Shown here piece after piece: positions 37,461 to 46,725 of a stretch of DNA of 55,697 nt. The notes under the pieces are model-generated. The model saw only the letters and a list, made by a program, of their open reading frames with translations. It was not told the origin of the DNA and ran no database searches. A program made the translations under genes and the position numbers. Source of the DNA: a virus. How positions within the stretch are numbered: the stretch's first letter is position 1; each line of letters opens with the position of its first letter. The stretch lies in IMG/VR virus record IMGVR_UViG_3300018432_000007, positions 1 through 55,697 of that record. One strand, given 5' to 3'.

Positions 37461-40105
37461 GTCGCCACACCTCCGATTACCTCTTGCCTCGACTGCGTCG
37501 CGTACCTGACGTTCCAGTTGATCTCGCGCAGGCGACCGCCGGACGTCGTCGGCCCGGTGAACACCTGCGTCACGTTCACGCTGGAGCCGACCGAAACACC
37601 CTCAGCAGCGGTCGCCTGTGCCCCCTGACGGGCCGCAGACTGCGTCACGGCCCCAGTGGGCGCCAGAGGCGCCAGAGCCCGCTGCATGGCCCGTGCAGGG
37701 AGGTTGACGTTCGTCATGAGCCCGTCGGCGATCATCTGCGCGATCACCTCGCCCGAGTGCTCCGGGCTGCCCTGCCCGGACAGCGGCCCGAGCTTGGCGG
37801 GGGAGAACGGGAGGTAGTTTCGGATCGTGCCCGCGACCGACGACGCCGCGTTGCCCAGCGCGCCGAGCATGGCGTATATGCCGTTGATCAGGCCCTGGAC
37901 GATGTCCCGCCCCGAGTTGTAGAGCATGGACCCGAGGTTGCCGAGCGTCCGGCCGATCTGCCCCGGCAGGTTTCCGAAGTACGTGAGCACTGCACTCAGG
38001 CCGCTGCGCACCGCGTTTCCGATGGTCCTGGCCCCCAGGCTGAACAGGCTCTGCGCGATGCTCCACAGCCCGCGCACGTTGGCGATCACCTCGTTGCGCA
38101 GCCTGATGAATCGGACTATCAGGCTGATGATCCAGTTCGCGATGCCCTGGATGATCCGGACCTGGAACTGGGTGAACGACGCGGTCACACCGTTCCACCA
38201 GTCGCGCACCGCAGTGAGCACCTGCTGGCCGCCGTTGCGGAAATAGTTCTGCACCGTGCGCCACAGGAACCCCACGATCCCGGTCAAGATCGACACGACA
38301 CCGTCCGCGATCTGCGTCAGGCCATCCCACGCCTTTTCCCAATCGCCGGTGAACACCCCGGTCAGGAATGTGATCAGGCCACCGAGGATGTCGAATACCC
38401 CGCCGAGCACGTCGACAACCAGGTTGATCGCGTTCACCACCTGGGCGCCGAAGATCGTCAGCAGGATGCCGAGCAGCGGCTGCAGGAGATCGAATATCCC
38501 CGTGATCGCCGGGCCAAGGTTCGCTGTGAATAGTTCCCCGATCTGCGCGATAGCGGGCCCCAGGGCGCCCACGATCATGGTCACCACGGGCGCGAGCGCC
38601 TGCACGAGGCCCACGATCAGCGACGCGACCAGGCCGAGCAGCGGCGCCAGGCCAGACAGCGCCGTGCCCAGCGTCTCACCGAGCACCGTCGCGACCGGCA
38701 GCAGCGCGTCGCGCAGCAGGTTGATCTGCGGGATCAGCACCCCGATCACGGCGAACAGGCCAGTGAAGATCGGACCGATGACCGCGCCGAGCTGCGAGAT
38801 CGCGTCCCCGGTCTGCGTCACCAGGCCGAAAAAGTCAGCGAGCCCGGCCTGCGCGCCCGCAGTCTGCACGAACGCGGCGAGCTGCCCGGTCATGTCGCTG
38901 AACACCGAGATGAGCTCGCCACCGATGCCCGCGCCCTGACCGAGCACGGACACCAGGATCGAGCCCAGGTTCCCCACGATGGCGATCAGGTCCCCGGCCA
39001 CCACGTTCGCCTGTTCGAGGAACGCGGTCAGCTGCCCCGACTCCGCGATGCCCTGGGCCCAGGTCCCGAACGAGAGACCGACATCGGATATCGCCTGGGC
39101 GACGTCGAGCGCTGGCCCACCAGCGGCGGTGAAGATCGCGAGCAGCCCGGCTCCTGCGGCGCCCGCGCCGGGCAGCAGCGCGGCGAGGGTCGCGTTCAGG
39201 TCACCCAGGATGGTGTCCAGCTGGGCCACGAACCGGTCGGACTGCGCGAACTCAGCGAACCCGAGCGCGGCCTGGTTCAGCGTGCCGGCTGTCGCCTGCA
39301 GCTGCGTCTGCAGCACGGGCAGGATCGCCCCGGAGATTCCCGAGAGCTGGGACGCGACACCGGCGAACACGGTCTGCTGGATGCTGTCCTGGAACGATGA
39401 CCACGCCGGGCCGAGCGCACCTACCTCGGTCACGACGTCCCGAGCCGCGGGTGCGAGCCCTTCCAGGGCCGCAGTGAGCTGGTCCTGCGTGGCCGCGCTG
39501 ATGGCCCCTGTGGCGGCGAGTTCCTGCTGCGCGGTCGCCTGGGCCGCGAACGCATCCGATAGGCCCTTGCTGGCCACCGTGGCGGTTACCTGGGCCAGCC
39601 CCAGGGACGCGAGCACCCCGCCCGCGCTGATCGCCGCACCGGATGCCTGCGCGAGTGCACCGGCCACGGCCACCGCACCGGCCACGACGCCACCGAGCCC
39701 GGCGCCGAGCGGCGAGATCGCGGACAGTGCGCTCACGCTCGCGGCGCCCACCCGCGCGATCGAGAACGCCAGCTGGCCGAACGTCGACACACCCGGCTCG
39801 GCCGAACTCACCCCCCGGGAGAATCCGTCACCGAACCCGCGCCCGGCGTTGTCACCTTCCTGCGTCGCCGATGCGACGACGCCGCGCAGCATGCCGGACA
39901 GATCGATGCCGGACGTACCGCGAGCGATCCCCGACCGGATCCCAGAGGAGATCCCCGCACCGATGCCCGCGGAGATCCCCCGGCCGATGGTGTTCCCCGC
40001 AGCGCTCGCGCGGGCGCCGCGCGCACCGCGGTCTACCTCGTCCTCGATCGAGTCGGCTATGTCGTTGTCGGTGACATCGAGGTTGACCGGTACCCGGATG
40101 ACCAT
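37457..40105 (-). CDS. Tape measure protein
   Basis: 882 residues, the longest gene. It has an Ala/Gly-rich N-terminus (GNTIGRGISAGIGAGISSGI), several hydrophobic segments (LVASLIVGLVQALAPVVTMI), and repeating helical regions toward the C-terminus, as in siphovirus tape measures. Assuming about 0.15 nm per residue it predicts a tail of roughly 130 nm. It follows the frameshifted chaperone genes, the standard order. ATG 40105 is two bases upstream of the chaperone's stop codon. Confidence 0.9.
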   Translation of the reverse strand: MVIRVPVNLDVTDNDIADSIEDEVDRGARGARASAAGNTIGRGISAGIGAGISSGIRSGIARGTSGIDLSGMLRGVVASATQEGDNAGRGFGDGFSRGVSSAEPGVSTFGQLAFSIARVGAASVSALSAISPLGAGLGGVVAGAVAVAGALAQASGAAISAGGVLASLGLAQVTATVASKGLSDAFAAQATAQQELAATGAISAATQDQLTAALEGLAPAARDVVTEVGALGPAWSSFQDSIQQTVFAGVASQLSGISGAILPVLQTQLQATAGTLNQAALGFAEFAQSDRFVAQLDTILGDLNATLAALLPGAGAAGAGLLAIFTAAGGPALDVAQAISDVGLSFGTWAQGIAESGQLTAFLEQANVVAGDLIAIVGNLGSILVSVLGQGAGIGGELISVFSDMTGQLAAFVQTAGAQAGLADFFGLVTQTGDAISQLGAVIGPIFTGLFAVIGVLIPQINLLRDALLPVATVLGETLGTALSGLAPLLGLVASLIVGLVQALAPVVTMIVGALGPAIAQIGELFTANLGPAITGIFDLLQPLLGILLTIFGAQVVNAINLVVDVLGGVFDILGGLITFLTGVFTGDWEKAWDGLTQIADGVVSILTGIVGFLWRTVQNYFRNGGQQVLTAVRDWWNGVTASFTQFQVRIIQGIANWIISLIVRFIRLRNEVIANVRGLWSIAQSLFSLGARTIGNAVRSGLSAVLTYFGNLPGQIGRTLGNLGSMLYNSGRDIVQGLINGIYAMLGALGNAASSVAGTIRNYLPFSPAKLGPLSGQGSPEHSGEVIAQMIADGLMTNVNLPARAMQRALAPLAPTGAVTQSAARQGAQATAAEGVSVGSSVNVTQVFTGPTTSGGRLREINWNVRYATQSRQEVIGGVAT

Positions 40106-40106
40106 C

Positions 40107-40792
40107 TCAGTCCACCGCCCCGACCTTGACCGTGGTCGGCGCCGAGAAGTACGCATCGTTCATCTCGTCCACGTCCCACGACGTGCCGCGCAGAGACCCC
40201 TTGTACCCCTTGGGCGGGACCTCGAACACACCCCGGTCCTTCATCGCCTGTGCCTCGTCTTTCCCCTCGGTGATCCAGTAAAAGATCAGGTCACACAGCT
40301 CTCTCCCGTCTAGGTCGCCGAGACGGAAGCCAGCGGCGAGGGCGCGGCCGGCGGGTTGTTCTTCCAGGGCTGCCGCGACGCACCGCTGGAAGACGTAGTA
40401 GGGCGTCCCGTGTGGCCCTCGTTCAGCAGCTCGAACAGCTTCGCCATGTGCTCGTCGTCGAGCAGGTCGTACTTGGCGACCTCCTCGGGGTCGCCCGTGT
40501 ACAGCAGCGCAACGTCATCGGACCTCTCCAGCCGCGCATTGATGTGCGCCCACGCGTCGGGCCCGAACCCAGCGGCGAGCCACTGCCGCATCCCGTCCAG
40601 CTGCTCGGCGGTCGCCGCAGCCATGTCGAGCCCCTTGAGCCGACGCTGCATGCTGATGAGCTTCCCGATCCGCGGGTACACGAACGGGAACGGGCCCTCG
40701 TCGTCGTCCCCAGGCCGTGGCCCGGGCAGGTACACCTCCTCGTCGGGTAGTGCTTCGCTGACCCGGTCGTCTGCCTTGATAGTGATCGCCAT
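40107..40792 (-). CDS. Tail assembly chaperone, -1 frameshift product
   Basis: This is the long product made by a -1 shift from the 160-codon chaperone gene into the frame that ends at 40107, about 228 residues. The -1 frame is open and coding-like beyond the first stop: GTPYYVFQRCVAAALEEQPA, then LGDLDGRELCDLIFYWITEG. The span (686 bases plus one re-read) is divisible by three. A likely shift point is G GGC CAC at about 40412-40418, but it is not a perfect heptamer. Such G and G-T products chaperone the tape measure in siphophages. Confidence 0.8.
40310..40792 (-). CDS. Tail assembly chaperone, short product
   Basis: 160 residues. It begins MAITIKADDRVSEALPDEEV and has a helical centre with GMRQWLAAGFGPDAWAHINA and LLDDEHMAKLFELLNEG, typical of gpG-type chaperones. 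After the frameshift site the zero frame degrades into a Ser/Pro/Ala-rich tail that ends at 40310. It lies directly before the tape measure. Confidence 0.85.
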   Translation of the reverse strand: MAITIKADDRVSEALPDEEVYLPGPRPGDDDEGPFPFVYPRIGKLISMQRRLKGLDMAAATAEQLDGMRQWLAAGFGPDAWAHINARLERSDDVALLYTGDPEEVAKYDLLDDEHMAKLFELLNEGHTGRPTTSSSGASRQPWKNNPPAAPSPLASVSAT

Positions 40793-40807
40793 CTCAAGCC
40801 CTCTCTC

Positions 40808-41230
40808 TCATCGAATCGTGACGTCGATATCGCCGAGATCCCGGGTATCCACCCGGGACATCTCGGCTTCCAGAAGGGGACGCAGCCCCCTGTAGTTGCG
40901 GACCCAGCGCACGGGGTGCCGAGCCCCGGGCCACCACATGAACCGCTTCCCCCACCGCGAATAGCCCTGGTCGTCGCGGTAGGCGGGGATGACCCCGGGG
41001 TTGCCCATGGGTGAGACGACCGTGGCCATACCGGCCCCGGCCTCGACGCTCATCTGGGCTGCCGCCATGCGCCCGGCGGGATGCTGGGCCAGGCGCGGCG
41101 TAACACGCCGAATGGTCGCGCGCCCTACCTCGGCGGCGACCTCTTGGCGGATCTGTTGCAGTGCGTCACCAAGACCGGTGACGGGACCACTACTGCGTAC
41201 GCGAATCCTCGTCATCGGTAACCGACCCAT
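40808..41230 (-). CDS. Putative tail completion / head-tail connector protein
   Basis: 140 residues. The pattern (VTGLGDALQQIRQEVAAEVG, then WGKRFMWWPGARHPVRWVRN) resembles HK97 gp10-like connectors, and the gene sits between the head-tail genes and the chaperones. The start at 41230 overlaps the previous gene by 41 bases; ATG 41215 is an alternative. It probably joins the tail terminator to the tail tube. Confidence 0.62.
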   Translation of the reverse strand: MGRLPMTRIRVRSSGPVTGLGDALQQIRQEVAAEVGRATIRRVTPRLAQHPAGRMAAAQMSVEAGAGMATVVSPMGNPGVIPAYRDDQGYSRWGKRFMWWPGARHPVRWVRNYRGLRPLLEAEMSRVDTRDLGDIDVTIR

Positions 41231-41819
41231 CGGTTACCGGCTCGTCCTCCGGCGTCTCCAGTCGTCCACCCGTGAGGGCAGGCTGGGGCAAGTTGGACAG
41301 GGACTGGGCCGCTTCCTCGGCAGCCTGCTGGATCTCGCGCTTGGTCATGGTGCTGGTGACCTCGACACCGAGGCTGTCGGCGTACTCGGCCCACACGCCA
41401 CGCAGCGCCGACGGCTTGGGCTCGGGCGGCAGCGGGACAGCCTCGACCGTCGGCACGTCAACGTCCGGGGTTCCGGTCACTGGCTCCAGCGTCGGGTACT
41501 TGATCCCGCCACGCTCGGCCATCCACTCACCGGGCTTGAGCCCGAGCGCACGGCGGCGCTCGTCCAGCTCGGGGTTGTGCTCGTCGGGCGGTGTCGGGGT
41601 GTCGTTCGCGTCGTCGGCGTCGAGCTCGTCGGCCTCTGCGGCGATCGCGCCGAGATCGTACGGGTTGGGTGTCGGTGTTGGCTCGGGCGGCGCGGCCAGT
41701 CGCGAGCGGCGCTCTGCCTCGGCTCGGCCGGCGGCGATCAGCGCGAGCGCCTGACGCCGCGGCATGCTCCGGACCTCGCCGCTGCGCGTCCGGACGACCA
41801 TGCGGTCAACAGCAGACAT
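41190..41819 (-). CDS. Head-to-tail region protein of unknown role
   Basis: 209 residues. N-terminus MSAVDRMVVRTRSGEVRSMP then a long disordered, acidic, Pro-rich middle and a helical C-terminus ending in an acidic tail (TDDEDSRTQ). No fold is recognised. Its place between the connectors suggests a virion or assembly role. Confidence 0.62.
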   Translation of the reverse strand: MSAVDRMVVRTRSGEVRSMPRRQALALIAAGRAEAERRSRLAAPPEPTPTPNPYDLGAIAAEADELDADDANDTPTPPDEHNPELDERRRALGLKPGEWMAERGGIKYPTLEPVTGTPDVDVPTVEAVPLPPEPKPSALRGVWAEYADSLGVEVTSTMTKREIQQAAEEAAQSLSNLPQPALTGGRLETPEDEPVTDGSVTDDEDSRTQ

Positions 41820-42396
41820 CGATCCTCCCCCTGATCGTCCAGGCCCCGCCAACACAGTCGTTGGGGCCCAGTGGTACCCAACTGTCCAGCACGATACCCG
41901 CATCGATCAACCGTCGCGGTCGCTCGGGGCAACAGGTGATCGCGTAGCGGATCCCGTCAGCGTCCCGGGCCTGCCGGATCGCGTCCTGCTGGATCTCATC
42001 CACGGGTGGCGGGTTGCCGTCCTCGTCCATCTTGGACGCGCAGCGGACAGCGCCGATCTGCGCGGTGAACTGCCAGACCTGGCAGTTGCCCGCCCCGGCG
42101 TCACTGCTCGGTATGCGGGTGATGCTCTGGATGGCAGCCCACAGCTGCCCGTCGCTCTCGTCGCAGGGCCCAGTGCCGCACGAGTCCCACGGGACGTCGA
42201 GCCCGGGGTACACGGCGACCCTGCAGAACGGAGGCAGCAGGCACAGACCGCCCGGGGACTCGTCGGACCCGGGCGAGTCGTCCCCGCCTGCGAGCAGTTC
42301 GAGGATGTCGGCCAACAGCTCCAGCACCTTCATCGCGCCCTTGCTGGAGTAGTGGCCCGGGCTGTCGCTCGGTGACCCCCAGATCTGTTCCGTCAT
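41806..42396 (-). CDS. Head-to-tail connector protein, Cys-rich
   Basis: 196 residues with 11 cysteines. Near the N-terminus is a SPGGDDSPGSDESPGG-type segment. A helical ELLADILELLAGG region precedes the SPG stretch, and PFCRVAVYPGLDVPWDSCG and GNCQVWQFTAQIG follow; the strands fit a head-completion or tail-terminator protein. ATG 42396 overlaps the upstream stop. The exact role is not certain. Confidence 0.62.
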   Translation of the reverse strand: MTEQIWGSPSDSPGHYSSKGAMKVLELLADILELLAGGDDSPGSDESPGGLCLLPPFCRVAVYPGLDVPWDSCGTGPCDESDGQLWAAIQSITRIPSSDAGAGNCQVWQFTAQIGAVRCASKMDEDGNPPPVDEIQQDAIRQARDADGIRYAITCCPERPRRLIDAGIVLDSWVPLGPNDCVGGAWTIRGRIDVCC

Positions 42397-43292
42397 GACG
42401 TGCACGCCCCTGCTGTGGGCCAGGTCAGCTCGGTCTGCTGCACGAGCTCGGGCGACAGGATCGAGGGCGTAGCCGCGCCCACATAGCGAGACTGTTCGAT
42501 CCACGCATCGATCTCCCAGATGCCGGTGCGCATGCTGGCCAGGTTCTCGAACCGGTCATTGAACCCCATCGTGATGTTGTTCCGGGTGATCGTCTGGATG
42601 CGCTTGGGCAGCTGGCAGTCGGCCCGCTTGAGGCACGACTTGAGGAATTCGCACATCAGGGTGCCGGTCACCCAGTCGCCGCCGTCGGGCACGCACTGCC
42701 CTTCCAGCACCGTGATCGACCACGTCCCGGGCCCGTCGGTCTTCCCGAGCTCCTGGCACACGGGCCACTGCCCGCCGTCGGTCCGCACGATCCGGTTCCG
42801 GTCGTACACCGCGACCATCCCGCACGGGTCGTAGTCGACGCCATCGAGACGCACGTTCAGGACCTGGTCGACGTCGGACAGGTAGATCTCGGATACCGCC
42901 GAGCACTGGCACCCCTTCCTGCAGGTGCCGCACGGGACGTTCACCCAGTCGAACGAGCCAGGCACCCGCCATGGCACGGAAGCGATCGCCGGACCCGAGT
43001 ACCCACCGCAGCAGTTCGGGCCCGGGCTGCAGTTCTCCCGGCATGGCCGGTACGTCTTGGGGCACCCGCCGTACTGCTTCCCAGTCGCGGTCCACAGGAA
43101 CCTCGCCGCCCAGTTCCGCGCGATCAGCGCGAGCGCGGGGGGCACCTCCTGCGGGTCGCTCAGCTTGAGCGAGCAGCACTCCTCGCACACGTACGGCTCC
43201 ACCCAGCAGATGTCACCGCAGGTGATCAGCCCAGGGCCCGGCGACGGGCCCGGGGAAGGGCCAGGAGACACCCCAGGGGACTCGACAGTCAT
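42393..43292 (-). CDS. Head-to-tail adaptor-like protein, very Cys-rich
   Basis: 299 residues with 21 cysteines. It starts with repeated SPG units (VESPGVSPGPSPGPSPGPG), then CGDICWVEPYVCEECC and later CGTCRKGCQCSAV. The C-terminal half (NITMGFNDRFENLASMRTG) resembles adaptor proteins with a WEIDAWI helix. Many of the cysteines are near each other and could form disulfides or metal sites. It lies next to the tail tube gene; a terminator-like hairpin separates them. Confidence 0.62.
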   Translation of the reverse strand: MTVESPGVSPGPSPGPSPGPGLITCGDICWVEPYVCEECCSLKLSDPQEVPPALALIARNWAARFLWTATGKQYGGCPKTYRPCRENCSPGPNCCGGYSGPAIASVPWRVPGSFDWVNVPCGTCRKGCQCSAVSEIYLSDVDQVLNVRLDGVDYDPCGMVAVYDRNRIVRTDGGQWPVCQELGKTDGPGTWSITVLEGQCVPDGGDWVTGTLMCEFLKSCLKRADCQLPKRIQTITRNNITMGFNDRFENLASMRTGIWEIDAWIEQSRYVGAATPSILSPELVQQTELTWPTAGACTS

Positions 43293-43326
43293 GCGCTCAG
43301 CTCCTCCGCTTCACGGGGCGTACAGG

Positions 43327-43366
43327 CCAGCGGGCGCCGAGAGGAACATGCCTCGGCGCCCGCTGG
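43327..43366 (-). terminator. Hairpin between tail tube and adaptor genes
   Basis: A perfect 15-bp stem (CCAGCGGGCGCCGAG with its complement) around a 10-base loop. It may reduce transcription downstream of the abundant capsid and tube proteins. Confidence 0.75.
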
Positions 43367-43376
43367 ATCAGGTTGG

Positions 43377-44156
43377 TCAGGCCGGGACCAGGCAGGGGTC
43401 CACAGGGGACTCCAGCGAGATCCCGCCGTACCCGAACTCGGCCGTCGGCGGGAGGCAGTCCACGCACGTCGCGATGTACGCCGGCGGGGGGACGTCCGTG
43501 GCCATGAGCCGCATGAGCGAGCCCGGACCCATCGGGTCCACCAGACGGCCGTCGGACGACTGCTGCACGTCCGTGTACGGGCCGCGGCCCCACGCGTGAT
43601 TGCCGATCGCGAACCCCTGCAGTGTGATCGAGAACAGGGTGTCCGAACCGGCCCACTCCAGCGACCCATCGAGCTGCCAGTTCGTGATGCGCGGGAACAC
43701 CGCGTAGCCGTACCTGGCACCGGCGCCGCAGTCGATCCCCGACACCCCGGACCACAGTTCCAGGGCTGTCTCTGTGGTGTTGATGCCGTCGATGATGTCG
43801 AACCCGACGGCGTTGCAGTCCTGGTCCATCGCGACCGGCCAGCCGGTCAGCTTGCTGATGAACCAGGGGGTGACCTGGCACAGCGTCACGGCCACGTTCA
43901 GGCCGGTCAGCACGTCGGGATCGCGTTCGTTCAGGCAGACGTCGCCGTTTGCCTTGCGCTCCAGGATGGCCTCGCCCTCGTCCACCTCGGCCTCACCCGT
44001 GACGCTGGTGAACGAGTCGGTGACGGCGATCGAGCATGTGGCCCCCGGCGACTCGCCGGGGGAGTCGTCGGCGGGGTCCGGCGGGATACCGCAGTCCCCG
44101 AGCTCTGTGGCCCGGAGCGACTGCGCACGGAACGGCTTGAAACACTGCTGTGGCAT
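43377..44156 (-). CDS. Major tail (tube) protein
   Basis: 259 residues. The features of actinophage tube proteins are present: GEAILERKANGDVCLNERD, LTGLNVAVTLCQVTPWFISK, LTGWPVAMDQDCNAVGFDI and TDTLFSITLQGFA-like segments. Ten cysteines and a DDSPGESPG element near the N-terminus are unusual. It lies two genes after the major capsid gene, earlier than usual relative to the connectors. ATG 44156. Confidence 0.78.
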   Translation of the reverse strand: MPQQCFKPFRAQSLRATELGDCGIPPDPADDSPGESPGATCSIAVTDSFTSVTGEAEVDEGEAILERKANGDVCLNERDPDVLTGLNVAVTLCQVTPWFISKLTGWPVAMDQDCNAVGFDIIDGINTTETALELWSGVSGIDCGAGARYGYAVFPRITNWQLDGSLEWAGSDTLFSITLQGFAIGNHAWGRGPYTDVQQSSDGRLVDPMGPGSLMRLMATDVPPPAYIATCVDCLPPTAEFGYGGISLESPVDPCLVPA

Positions 44157-44172
44157 CGCTACTTTCCTTTCG

Positions 44173-45042
44173 TCAGCAAGCCTTGGCGACGCCGCTGCCG
44201 GCGGCGAACGTGGCGCACGTCGTGAACGCGGTCAGCGCGCCGCGCTCCTCGCGAGCCGCGGCGGTGTTGTTGGCCCGGTTGACGTCCGAGCGCATGACGC
44301 CGGGCCCGACACCAGCCCACACAGACGCCGTGGCGTACATGTACAGCTCGTCACCCAGCTCGGGGGCACCGGTGCTGTTCCACGGCTCGCACGGGTCCGC
44401 AGGGGACTCGTCCTCGGGGGAGTCGATCGGCGCGCGGCCGTCGAACCCGCCGGTGACGATCACGCGCGTTCCGGTGATCGTGATCAGCCGGCCACCCTCA
44501 CGGATGAGCAGGCTCAGCTCGGACAGCGCCAGCGCGATCTCGGGACCGATCAGCAGGTACCCGTTCCGTCCGCCGGTCGCGTCGGCCAGCGTCTGCTCCA
44601 GACAGCCGAGAGCCGCCACGGGGCTCGTGAACGCCGTACCGAGATCCGTTGCGTGAGTCTGCAGGGACGGGTTCCCCTCGTGATCAGGGGACGCGTCGCG
44701 GAGCGCTGCCTGGCCAGTCAGCATCTCGCGGGCCAGCGCGTAGTCGGCCGTCTCGTCCAGGGTTTCCACGGCCACCTGCTGGACGTCGATACCGCCGAAC
44801 GTCGAGCACGCGAACGCGGTGATCAGCGACACCGGGTGGAACGTCTCCGTGCTGGCGCGCTGTGTTGGCTTGAGGTCCGAACAGGTAGGGCACTCGCCCA
44901 TCACGGTGGGCAGCAGGCACGCGGTGTCCTGGAAGCTGATGCCGCGTTCCCACCCCTGGGGCAGTGGGCAGGCTCCCTGCAGGAGCCCACCCACTACCGC
45001 CGGAGTGCACCTATCCAGCTCGACCGGGATAGGAGTGGCCAT
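44173..45042 (-). CDS. Virion structural protein next to the capsid gene
   Basis: 289 residues. SLITAFACSTFGGIDVQQVA, then a ring of ALAREMLTG, GRNGYLLIGPEIALALSELS and ITITGTRVIVTGGFDGRAP, LGDELYMYATASVWAGVGPG and NNTAAAREERGALTAF. Similar proteins follow the capsid gene in other actinophages and belong to the virion. The SPEDESP motif and cysteines are also here. A capsid decoration, stopper or tail role cannot be separated from the sequence alone. Confidence 0.65.
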   Translation of the reverse strand: MATPIPVELDRCTPAVVGGLLQGACPLPQGWERGISFQDTACLLPTVMGECPTCSDLKPTQRASTETFHPVSLITAFACSTFGGIDVQQVAVETLDETADYALAREMLTGQAALRDASPDHEGNPSLQTHATDLGTAFTSPVAALGCLEQTLADATGGRNGYLLIGPEIALALSELSLLIREGGRLITITGTRVIVTGGFDGRAPIDSPEDESPADPCEPWNSTGAPELGDELYMYATASVWAGVGPGVMRSDVNRANNTAAAREERGALTAFTTCATFAAGSGVAKAC

Positions 45043-45045
45043 GTG

Positions 45046-46725
45046 CTAGCTCGGCGAGCCCGTGGACGTGCAGGCGACCGAGCCGCAGCCGCAGCCCGAG
45101 TGCACCGGGATGTCGAAGTAGTACGCGCTGCAGCCGCGGAAGCAGGTCTTCTCGAACGTCTCCGCGAACGCCTGCCTGTCGTTTGTGCTGTTCAGCATGC
45201 TGTCGTGGATGTCGGTGCCCAGGTCGAGCGTGCCGCCATCGAGGAACACGAAGCTGTCTTCCGGGTGGATGTACACACCGGCGTCGTCCGGGACCTGGCC
45301 CGGCACGAGGATGCGGTGCTCGTTCTCTTCCTCGCCGGCGCCGAACGTCCCATCGAACGTCCATACGACGCTGGCGCCGATGTCGGAGAGCCACCCGTTG
45401 ATCGTGGCGTCCGCGAGCTGCAGGGCCTCGATGTTGTTGGCGACCCCCAAGTTCGCGATCACCTGGTTGCGCATGTAGTCGCGGATGTACGCGTCCGCGA
45501 TGACGCGGTAGCGGCGCGTCATGTTCCGCTGTGCGGAGCGGTCTGCGGCGATGACCGAGTTGATGCCCATCAGGAACGAGTTCAGGGTGTTGCACTCGTC
45601 CACCGTGCCCAGGTTCACGGACGCGGCGTGGATCTCCTCGATGGACTTCTGCTCGGCAACGCGGTCGAACTCCGCGAGGAGCAGCGCGAGCCGCGAGGCC
45701 CAGAACTCCGGGGAAAACTGTGCCTGGAAGTTACCGACGGTGATGCAGCGGACGACGGCGTCCGTTGCGCAGGTCAGCTCCTCGGGGCACGCGATCGGCG
45801 GGCACGGCTTGGTCGGGGTGTCACCGGGCGAGCCCGGTGAGCCGACGGCGCACGCCGCGATGTCCATGGCCTCGGTCCAGATCGAGACGTTGCCCGACAG
45901 GTCGCCGATGCTCGCGGCCGGGGCAAAAGTGATCTTTCCCCTGGTCGCCTGGAACTGGGGGAGAGCGTCCCGGATCGGGCGCCCGTCCTCGGAGCAGATC
46001 GGGTGCGTGTGGTCGACGTCGCCGGGACCACACATGCCACACGCTGCGGCCAGCGGGGACTCGTGGTTCTGCCCGACGCCGAACACGCCCATCATGCGCT
46101 GGTTGTTCAGATCGACGTTGAACCCGAGCTGGCGGGACGGCTCGAAGTCCCGGTGCATGCGGAACATGTGCCCGGTCTGACCCGGGTTGGTGACTGCCTT
46201 GGCGTGGGTCGAGAAAAGCTGGCCCAGGTCGTTGAAATCGCCCTGTTCCAGCTCGAACCCGGCCGCGACGCCGATGGCGCGCGAGCGGGTGCCGTTCACG
46301 GTCTTGGGCGCCGGGGTCGCGGGGGCCTTGGCGGTGGCGTGCGCCGTCAGGCGCGCGATGATGTCCGCCGACGCGGTCACCGGCTCCTCAACCTTCTCCG
46401 GCTCGGCCGGGGCAGGCGCGGGGTCCTTGGGGTCCGTGGCCGGGTCCGGCTCGGGGGCCTTGTCGTCGAACAGACCTTCGCGGAGCTTCATCAGCTCCTC
46501 ACGGTCCTTGGCCTCGGCCTTGGCGCGCTCCTCCAGCTCGCCGTCCAGCTTCTTGACCCCGGCGTGCAGGTCGCGGGCCAGATCCAGGTCGGGCTTGTCG
46601 GCCGTGGTCGCGGCGTCGAGCGCCGTCTTGAGCTCGTCGCGGGCTGCCTGCAGTTCGTCGGTCAGCGGCGGGGTGTCCCCGTCCAGCTGCGCGAGGATCG
46701 CAAGTGCATCGATCTTCTTCGCCAT
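45046..46725 (-). CDS. Major capsid protein with N-terminal scaffold domain
   Basis: 559 residues. The N-terminal 150 residues are a charged coiled coil (KTALDAATTADKPDLDLARD, ERAKAEAKDREELMKL) plus an acidic Pro/Ala linker, the delta or scaffold part removed during maturation. The capsid domain follows, with ENHR-type segments (MLVF-like NHESPLAAACGMCGPGDVDH, MTRRYRVIADAYIRDYM) and ends with Cys-rich SGCGCGSVACTS. A SPGSPGDTP insertion sits in the middle. ATG 46725 has an AGGA site. It heads the leftward head-tail operon. Confidence 0.85.
   Translation of the reverse strand: MAKKIDALAILAQLDGDTPPLTDELQAARDELKTALDAATTADKPDLDLARDLHAGVKKLDGELEERAKAEAKDREELMKLREGLFDDKAPEPDPATDPKDPAPAPAEPEKVEEPVTASADIIARLTAHATAKAPATPAPKTVNGTRSRAIGVAAGFELEQGDFNDLGQLFSTHAKAVTNPGQTGHMFRMHRDFEPSRQLGFNVDLNNQRMMGVFGVGQNHESPLAAACGMCGPGDVDHTHPICSEDGRPIRDALPQFQATRGKITFAPAASIGDLSGNVSIWTEAMDIAACAVGSPGSPGDTPTKPCPPIACPEELTCATDAVVRCITVGNFQAQFSPEFWASRLALLLAEFDRVAEQKSIEEIHAASVNLGTVDECNTLNSFLMGINSVIAADRSAQRNMTRRYRVIADAYIRDYMRNQVIANLGVANNIEALQLADATINGWLSDIGASVVWTFDGTFGAGEEENEHRILVPGQVPDDAGVYIHPEDSFVFLDGGTLDLGTDIHDSMLNSTNDRQAFAETFEKTCFRGCSAYYFDIPVHSGCGCGSVACTSTGSPS

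Noticed and set aside
38979-40313. 444-codon plus-strand ORF opposite the tape measure
   Set aside because: Shadow of a long Ala/Gly-rich gene; no start signal or domain.
43774-45840. 688-codon plus-strand ORF across tail tube, capsid neighbour and capsid genes
   Set aside because: Antisense shadow without motifs; the minus-strand genes are recognisable virion proteins.
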